Position numbers and translations under genes: made by a program. Below, one piece after another: positions 6,357 through 10,336 of a stretch of 10,336 nt of DNA. Source of the DNA: CAYLQD01 sp043819695 (GTDB lineage Bacteria; Planctomycetota; PUPC01); the NCBI GenBank assembly GCA_043819695.1, contig JBDREM010000199.1, positions 1 through 10,336 of the forward strand. Reading direction: 5' to 3'. Below the pieces are notes generated by a model. The model worked only from the letters and a program-made list of their open reading frames with translations, was not told the origin of the DNA and did not search any database. The stretch's first letter is position 1. Every line of letters starts with the position of its first letter.

Positions 6357-6380
6357 CCGTCGGAAAATGTAAACCGGTCG
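6325..6380 (+). repeat. 3' cassette copy 1: sorting-tail end plus 3' flank
   Basis: Identical over 56 bp to 7512-7567. It covers the codons for LAALRRRRT, the TAG stop and 24 bases beyond (to ACCGGTCG). Confidence 0.9.
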
Positions 6381-6658
6381 AAACGCCGGCCGGGACCGAG
6401 AAGCATATGTCGCGCAGCGAGGGGAGGAGTGCGGTGCGCGAGGCGCGGCGGGGCGAGGCGCGCGGTCTGTCCGCGTCGCCGGGGAACGCCCGCGTCGATT
6501 CACAGGTCGGGTTCGCCCGGGGTTTGCCCGGCCAGGAAAGGAGGGCGTATGGCGAAATCGCGGAGTTGCACCGGCGCCTGAGGGACATGCGGCTCACCGG
6601 ATGGCGCAGACTCAGAGCGCCCTAAGGGCCAGGTTGCTCGATGGGAGGTGAAGGACAA
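6357..6658 (+). other. Spacer and leader upstream of gene 4
   Basis: About 300 bp without a full gene. It begins with the shared 3' cassette tail, then GC-rich sequence with a short CCGGG/CCCGG stem near 6518-6530, then GGAAAGGAGG (6535-6544) and the 10-codon leader ORF. No sigma-54 or clear sigma-70 promoter was seen. Confidence 0.5.
6549..6581 (+). CDS. Putative 10-residue leader peptide upstream of gene 4
   Basis: Reads MAKSRSCTGA then TGA. GGAAAGGAGG ends 4 nt before the ATG. Length, spacing and residues match the gene 3 leader peptide (Arg5, Thr/Ser6, Ser/Thr8, Gly9, small residue 10). The stop is 77 bp before gene 4. Confidence 0.35.
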   Translation: MAKSRSCTGA

Positions 6659-7543
6659 ATGAAGCGATTGGGAAGAATACTGTTGACCGTCGCGTTCGTG
6701 ACGGTCGTGTGCAACAGCGCGTTCGCTTTGAAGGTTGGGTTCAATCCCAACATTCACAACAATACAGGCCAGCCCGCGTACGACTTCCATTGGGAAGGGA
6801 TCGTCAAGTCGAGCACGGTGCCTGTTCAGGTGGCGACCGCCTGCTTCGTCATTACGCCGATTCCGGGGTTCGACTGGACGTACAGCGGCAGCACGTTCGT
6901 CGAGATCGCCCCGGATGAGTACCTGTATTCCGGGGGCTGGAGCGGGAACGTACCCGTTCCCCACTGCTCGACCATCCATGTCGGCAAGTATTTCGATGTC
7001 GGCTGCCACAACACGTTCATGGACATACGCGGCTGGTGGACGGACGCCAGCGGGGCGAAGCTCAACCCGAGTGCGGGTAACGAGGAGCCGCCCGGAAGCG
7101 GCACCTATGTGAGCGATGTGCCCCTCATCGGATTTGAGGTCCAGGACCACATCTTGGGGCCGCCGGGCCCGCAGACGGTGACGATCCAGAACGCCACGAC
7201 GGAAGAGATCCTCGTGAGGGATTACGAAGCCGCCCTGGCGCCAAGGGGCCTCGAGCTGATGGACCTCAACGAGGGCGATCCCGACTTGGACGCGCTCACC
7301 TGGAACATGCTCCAGGCGACGCCGATTACGTTGACGCCCGGCATGACGGCGACGTTCGACCTGAACGCCGCGGGCGTGACGATGGGCCCGGGCAGCTTCC
7401 TCGTGTTGCGTGGCCAGGGCGCGCCTCCGGGCGGGGTGTATAGCTTCTTCGCCCACTACCACGAGGCGCACGTACCTGAGCCGGGCGGATTCGCCATGGT
7501 CGGCCTCGGCCTGCTCGCCGCGTTGAGGCGGCGAAGAACATAG
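6659..7543 (+). CDS. PEP-CTERM sorting domain protein, mature part unknown (gene 4)
   Basis: A secreted protein of 294 residues. The frame is open from ATG 6641, but ATG 6659 is chosen because GGGAGG (6643-6648) would then be its ribosome site and the protein would begin with a normal signal peptide (MKRLGRILLTVAFVTVVCNSAFA). The mature part holds several Cys (CFVITPIPG; HCSTIHVGKYFDVGCHNTF) that may form disulfides, and looks beta-rich. No family was recognised. The tail VPEPGGFAMVGLGLLAAL then RRRRT is a textbook PEP-CTERM signal. The end of the gene is an exact copy of the end of gene 3. It is the last intact member of the PEP-CTERM block. Confidence 0.9.
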   Translation: MKRLGRILLTVAFVTVVCNSAFALKVGFNPNIHNNTGQPAYDFHWEGIVKSSTVPVQVATACFVITPIPGFDWTYSGSTFVEIAPDEYLYSGGWSGNVPVPHCSTIHVGKYFDVGCHNTFMDIRGWWTDASGAKLNPSAGNEEPPGSGTYVSDVPLIGFEVQDHILGPPGPQTVTIQNATTEEILVRDYEAALAPRGLELMDLNEGDPDLDALTWNMLQATPITLTPGMTATFDLNAAGVTMGPGSFLVLRGQGAPPGGVYSFFAHYHEAHVPEPGGFAMVGLGLLAALRRRRT

Positions 7544-7567
7544 CCGTCGGAAAATGTAAACCGGTCG
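7512..7567 (+). repeat. 3' cassette copy 2: sorting-tail end plus 3' flank
   Basis: Exact 56-bp copy of 6325-6380, including silent positions and the untranslated flank. Confidence 0.9.
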
Positions 7568-7586
7568 CAGGGCCGGAACAGACGAA

Positions 7587-7868
7587 GTGAATGGCTGGCG
7601 GGCGCTGGAGGGACGCTGCGCATCCCGCGCAGCGGCGCGCTCGCCGGCCGCCCGGTTTCGACGAAAGGGGGCAAGAGTCAACGCCGCGGTAAGAGCATCA
7701 ATCGCGGCCTTGACGGCAGCGTTAGTGATCGCCTGTCCCATTGCAGCCGCCGAGCCGTTCGCCGGTTTCTCCGGGCCGCCGGAGACGCGGCCCGGGGCCG
7801 AATGGCAAACCCCCTTCCCGCACCCGCGGGACCCGCTCTCGCGGGCCGCGGCGCGTGGGCGGTCTTGA
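7587..7868 (+). pseudogene. Possible remnant of a secreted-protein gene (signal peptide without a start)
   Basis: In this frame, from 7677, a signal-peptide-like stretch is encoded: VNAAVRASIAALTAALVIAC followed by PIAAAE. AAAGGGGG at 7664-7671 stands where a ribosome site should be, but the codon in start position (7677) is GTC, one base from GTG. The frame stops at 7868 after a Pro/Arg-rich stretch with no PEP-CTERM tail. It follows the shared 3' cassette just as gene 4 follows gene 3, so it may be a decayed fifth unit. The upstream in-frame ATG at 7587 has no ribosome site. An 8-bp hairpin lies at 7614-7634. This may be chance in GC-rich DNA. Confidence 0.25.
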
Positions 7869-7914
7869 CTCACACGGCCCGCGAGCACGGCGCGCCGGGG
7901 GCTGTCCCCTGTGC

Positions 7915-7950
7915 GGATGTGCTCGTCTGAACGTCCAGACGAACACATCC
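7915..7950. other. Long imperfect hairpin (15-bp stem)
   Basis: GGATGTGCTCGTCTG and CAGACGAACACATCC flank a 6-nt loop with one C-A mismatch. No T-run follows. It stands 17 bp before the composite palindrome and could be part of the same repeat family or a transcript end. Confidence 0.65.
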
Positions 7951-7966
7951 CGCGCGGAGATGTCTC

Positions 7967-8116
7967 AGCCATTTGCGTTGTACGTGTCGAGGGCATCCTG
8001 CCCTCGCGTGTCGCGGCCATCTTGGCCGCGATGAGGTCGTTTTCGAGGCCGGGACGGCCTCGAGACACGAAGGCGAGACGCCTTCGACACGCTACGGAGC
8101 CACATCGCAAATGGCT
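7967..8116. repeat. Composite palindromic element with four covarying mini-hairpins
   Basis: The outer ends are a perfect 11-bp inverted repeat (AGCCATTTGCG at 7967-7977, CGCAAATGGCT at 8106-8116). Inside, CGTGTCGA (7983-7990) is inverted at 8084-8091. Four perfect hairpins with 8-bp stems and 3-nt loops follow one another: 7988-8006 (loop TCC), 8012-8030 (TCT), 8044-8062 (GGA) and 8068-8086 (AGA). The last two are reverse-oriented copies of the same unit (CGTGTC plus hairpin with a TCY loop). Stem sequences differ but pairing is always kept. No gene is encoded. Confidence 0.85.
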
Positions 8117-8156
8117 CGGCGGGCGCGCGGCTCCGGAAAGACGGCTCGGGCACGCG

Positions 8157-8218
8157 AAAAAAAGCTGCGAAAAAAATCAAAATATGGCTTGACCGCTCCC
8201 GAAAGAACGGCGTATACT
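8157..8218 (+). promoter_or_regulatory. Sigma-70-type promoter of the TxCP repeat gene
   Basis: TTGACC (8189-8194), an 18-bp spacer and TATACT (8213-8218). Two A7 tracts (8157-8163 and 8170-8176) upstream resemble an UP element. The expected start near 8225 gives a leader of about 60 nt. Confidence 0.75.
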
Positions 8219-8284
8219 AACACCGCGTTTGACGGCTGGGATATGCCTCAATCCGGAGCGGGCGTTTTTTTGGAGGGTGTGGTC

Positions 8285-9520
8285 ATGGATAAGCGGCTGG
8301 TAGTGTTGTTTGCTGCGGCTGTTGTGTGTGTTGGGATGGCGTCCAGCGCGGTCGCGGCGTTCGAGGCGACTGTGGATCCGCCGTTGGAAACGCAGTGCCC
8401 GATCGTAAGCACGGAGTGTCCCGGCATCGCAACGGTGTGTCCTGGAGAGACGACGCAGTGCCCGCAGGAGTCGACCGTGTGCCCCGAGGTCAGCACGACG
8501 TGCCCCGCAGAGTCGACTGAGTGTCCGGTGGTCTCGACGACCTGTCCCGCCGGCTCGACCACATGCCCCACGGTGCTAACCGAATGCCCGGTCACCTCGA
8601 CCGAGTGCCCGATCGTGTGCACGACGTGCCCGGACGGCATGACGCTCTGCCCGGCCGTGACCACGCAGTGTCCGCCGGAGAGTACGATTTGTCCGACCGT
8701 GAGCACAGAGTGTCCGACGTCGAGCACGACGTGTCCCACGTCAGAGACGAGCTGTCCGGTAGCCGACACGACGTGTCCGGCGGACGTCACGACGCGGTGC
8801 CCGGTGCTCTCGACGAGCTGTCCGCAGACCATCACGACGTGTCCGACCGGCGTGACGTTCTGTCCGCTCACGAGCACAAAGTGCCCGACCGACTGCACGA
8901 CGTGTCCGGTCGTATCGACGGCCTGCCCGCCGTCGTCCACCACGTGTCCGGCGGTAAGTACGCAGTGTCCGCCGTCCTCGACGACCTGTCCGACGTCGTC
9001 GACCACGTGTCCGGCGGTCAGCACGACGTGCCCCGTGAACCACACGACGTGTCCGAACGTCGCGACCTCGTGCTCGGGCAAGTCAGAGACGATCTGCCCG
9101 GAGAAGAGGACGAAGTGCCCGGAGTCTTCGACTCATTGCCCGAAGGACAAGACGACCTGCCCGACGAAGTCGACGAAGTGCCCGGAGAGTTCGACCCTCT
9201 GTCCCGAGAAGAAGACGTGTTGTCCCACGGTCTTCACGAGCTGTCCTGAGGATGTGACGGTCGCGCCGATGAAGTCGACGAAGTGCCCTGCGGTTTCCAC
9301 TTCTTGCCCGAAGTGCAAGACGGAGTGTCCCACCAAGTCGACCAAGTGCCCGGAGGTCAGCACCTCGTGCCCTGAGAAGAGCACGCATTGTCCTTCAGGG
9401 TCGACCCATTGCCCGAAGGTCAGCACGTCCTGCCCGACCAAGGCGACGAAGTGCCCGGTCGAGGAGACGTACTGCCCTGCCACCAAGACGGTCTGTTGCG
9501 AAGTGTGTCGGCCGGACTAA
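8285..9520 (+). CDS. Secreted cysteine-ladder protein of TxCPxx[S/T] heptad repeats
   Basis: A 411-residue protein. ATG 8285 is chosen over far-upstream starts because GGAGG (8272-8276) lies 8 nt before it, the promoter is at 8189-8218, and the protein then begins with a signal peptide (MDKRLVVLFAAAVVCVGMAS, cleavage near AVAA at 22-25). Residues 36-408 are 53 tandem heptads of consensus T-x-C-P-x-x-[S/T]. Only two carry an extra residue (units 19 and 33), one lacks Cys (unit 42, TVAP), and the last is degenerate (TVCCEVC). The mature protein has 58 Cys, about 15 %. Units 1-32 are neutral to acidic; units 33-53 are Lys-rich. Pro in each unit excludes a coiled coil, so a narrow beta-solenoid or extended rod with stacked, disulfide-linked Cys is likely. 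I know no named family. A structural envelope protein is the best guess; metal or heme binding through Cys-Pro is an alternative. There is no PEP-CTERM tail. Confidence 0.9.
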   Translation: MDKRLVVLFAAAVVCVGMASSAVAAFEATVDPPLETQCPIVSTECPGIATVCPGETTQCPQESTVCPEVSTTCPAESTECPVVSTTCPAGSTTCPTVLTECPVTSTECPIVCTTCPDGMTLCPAVTTQCPPESTICPTVSTECPTSSTTCPTSETSCPVADTTCPADVTTRCPVLSTSCPQTITTCPTGVTFCPLTSTKCPTDCTTCPVVSTACPPSSTTCPAVSTQCPPSSTTCPTSSTTCPAVSTTCPVNHTTCPNVATSCSGKSETICPEKRTKCPESSTHCPKDKTTCPTKSTKCPESSTLCPEKKTCCPTVFTSCPEDVTVAPMKSTKCPAVSTSCPKCKTECPTKSTKCPEVSTSCPEKSTHCPSGSTHCPKVSTSCPTKATKCPVEETYCPATKTVCCEVCRPD

Positions 9521-9547
9521 CGGCGGCTGGTTTCAAGGCGCAGACAA

Positions 9548-9585
9548 GAGGGCGGTCATCTTCGTGATGGCCGCCCTCATTTTTT
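9548..9585 (+). terminator. Intrinsic terminator of the TxCP repeat gene
   Basis: A 13-bp stem (GAGGGCGGTCATC / GATGGCCGCCCTC, one G-T pair) with a TTCGT loop is followed by ATTTTTTCC. It begins 27 bp after the stop and isolates this gene from the next promoter. Confidence 0.92.
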
Positions 9586-9601
9586 CCCGCATTATTTGAA
9601 C

Positions 9602-9630
9602 TTGACCCCGCCCGGCCGCGGTGTTATTCT
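9602..9630 (+). promoter_or_regulatory. Sigma-70-type promoter of the membrane protein gene
   Basis: TTGACC (9602-9607), a 17-bp spacer and TATTCT (9625-9630). The ATG at 9641 is only 10 bp past the -10 box, so the transcript probably begins at or within a few bases of the start codon. Confidence 0.65.
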
Positions 9631-9640
9631 CTCGGCCCAC

Positions 9641-10336
9641 ATGAGCGAGCCACAGATCAACATATCCGCCGAGCCTGACGCCAACGGCCTTGAACTTCCG
9701 TCCGCCGGAGCCGCCGTCGCCGCCGTCGCGGCGCTCGTCGCCGCGTGGCTCGCCGCCGGCTCGACCGGGCTGCTCGCCCACTGCTTCCGGCGCGGGCTCG
9801 TGTGGGCCGCGCTCGCCGCCGCCGTTGCCGCGGCATGGCCCCGGGGCGAGCGGGCGGGGCGCCGCATCCTGGCGCTCGCCGCTGCCGTCGCCGTCGCGCT
9901 CGCGATGGCCGCGCCGAGATTGCCGGCGGCGAACGTTCTGGCCGCGGCCGTCATTCTCGCCGCTCTCGCCATCGGACGGCCGAGGGCCGACCGGCAGATG
10001 CTGCTTCTCGCGGCCGTCGCCGTCTCGGCGCTCGCGCTCTACCGCCACGCCAACACATCGATTCCGTTCCTTTGGCTGGCGGCCGACGCCGCCGCCGGCT
10101 GGCTCGGCCGCCTGGCGGGCGCAATTACGGGGCTCCCGCTCTGGGCCGGCTCGACGTTCGCCGGGATCGACTTCCTCGTGCTCACGGGCGCGCTGTACGT
10201 CGGCTGGCTGATAGTCGCCAAGCCCGACTGGAAGCGGGCGCTATTCGTTCTCGTCGCGATCCTCGCCGGCCACCTGTTCTACCTATGCATGCTCACGCTC
10301 GCGCCGGGGCTGCTCTACGCGCTGCCCGTCCACGCG
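9641..10336 (+). CDS. Multi-pass membrane protein, N-terminal part (runs off right edge)
   Basis: 232 codons are open to the window end without a stop. After a polar start (MSEPQINISAEPDANGLELP) the sequence alternates hydrophobic Ala/Leu/Val segments and Arg-rich loops. Likely membrane spans are near residues 22-40, 52-66, 76-92, 97-111, 119-134, 172-192 and 199-230. A less simple segment, WLGRLAGAITGLPLWAGSTF followed by AGIDFLVLTGALYVGW, may be family-specific. I do not recognise the family. The nearby PEP-CTERM genes raise the idea of an exosortase-associated protein, but no exosortase Cys/Arg/His signature is visible in this part. No ribosome site precedes ATG 9641, in keeping with a leaderless transcript. 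Confidence 0.75.
   Translation, partial: MSEPQINISAEPDANGLELPSAGAAVAAVAALVAAWLAAGSTGLLAHCFRRGLVWAALAAAVAAAWPRGERAGRRILALAAAVAVALAMAAPRLPAANVLAAAVILAALAIGRPRADRQMLLLAAVAVSALALYRHANTSIPFLWLAADAAAGWLGRLAGAITGLPLWAGSTFAGIDFLVLTGALYVGWLIVAKPDWKRALFVLVAILAGHLFYLCMLTLAPGLLYALPVHA

Noticed and set aside
4788..6503. Minus-strand open frame of 571 codons opposite gene 3
   Set aside because: Antiparallel shadow of a GC-rich gene; gene 3 has a signal peptide, catalytic motifs and sorting tail on the other strand.
7973..8284. 104-codon N-terminal extension of the TxCP protein
   Set aside because: It runs through the hairpin element and upstream of the promoter, and would bury the signal peptide.
8248..9081. 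Minus-strand repeat protein (GHVV-type heptads) opposite the TxCP gene
   Set aside because: A 21-nt repeat gives regular open frames in several phases. Only the plus frame has promoter, ribosome site, signal peptide and terminator.
8521..9249. Alternative plus-strand frame within the TxCP gene
   Set aside because: By-product of the 21-nt period; no ribosome site and no end of its own.
8501..9500. CRISPR array suggested by the regular short repeat
   Set aside because: The period is 21 bp with no separate spacers, and it codes for a continuous protein heptad.

Overview
The window is a GC-rich (roughly 65 %) bacterial chromosome segment with every supported gene on the + strand. Four consecutive secreted proteins carry a PEP-CTERM sorting tail, which implies an organism with an exosortase and an outer membrane. 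The tails, the very high GC, the long non-coding spacers full of hairpins and a cysteine-ladder secreted protein suggest the Planctomycetota or a related PVC lineage. That placement is an inference from style, not from a marker gene.

Layout. (1) Positions 1-542 hold the C-terminal third or so of a type I glutamine synthetase. (2) Positions 608-1369 hold an exported FKBP-type prolyl isomerase. (3) Positions 1370-2409 are a kilobase without a gene. It contains a repeated 43-bp block with CAACGG/CCGTTG dyads, a 40-bp near-perfect palindrome and a consensus sigma-54 promoter (TGGCAC-N5-TTGCA at 1920-1935), followed by a leader of about 460 nt. (4) Positions 2410-7543 hold four PEP-CTERM genes in a row. 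Three have no recognisable mature domain. The third looks like a papain-fold (IdeS/Mac-like) cysteine peptidase. (5) Positions 7544-8284 are a hairpin-rich spacer. It holds a possible dead signal-peptide gene and a 150-bp composite palindrome made of four covarying mini-hairpins. (6) Positions 8285-9520 encode a secreted 411-residue protein built almost entirely from 53 copies of a T-x-C-P-x-x-[S/T] heptad. It has its own sigma-70-type promoter and a strong intrinsic terminator. (7) From 9641 to the right edge runs the start of a multi-pass membrane protein, probably from a leaderless transcript.

How the parts relate. The sigma-54 promoter with upstream dyads fits the known link between PEP-CTERM genes and RpoN/PrsK-PrsR-type control, and may drive the whole PEP-CTERM block. 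The PEP-CTERM genes share ends but not middles. Genes 1 and 2 share a 134-bp cassette covering the leader and signal peptide. Genes 3 and 4 share an exact 56-bp cassette covering the end of the sorting tail and the 3' UTR. All four are preceded by a GGAAAGGAG...GTATG leader motif that opens either a start-stop (ATG TGA) or a 10-codon ORF. A 129-bp MITE-like element with a TCAGA target duplication sits directly behind gene 2.

The most unusual items are the TxCP heptad protein, the repeated tiny leader ORFs, the shuffled gene ends and the covarying hairpin element.
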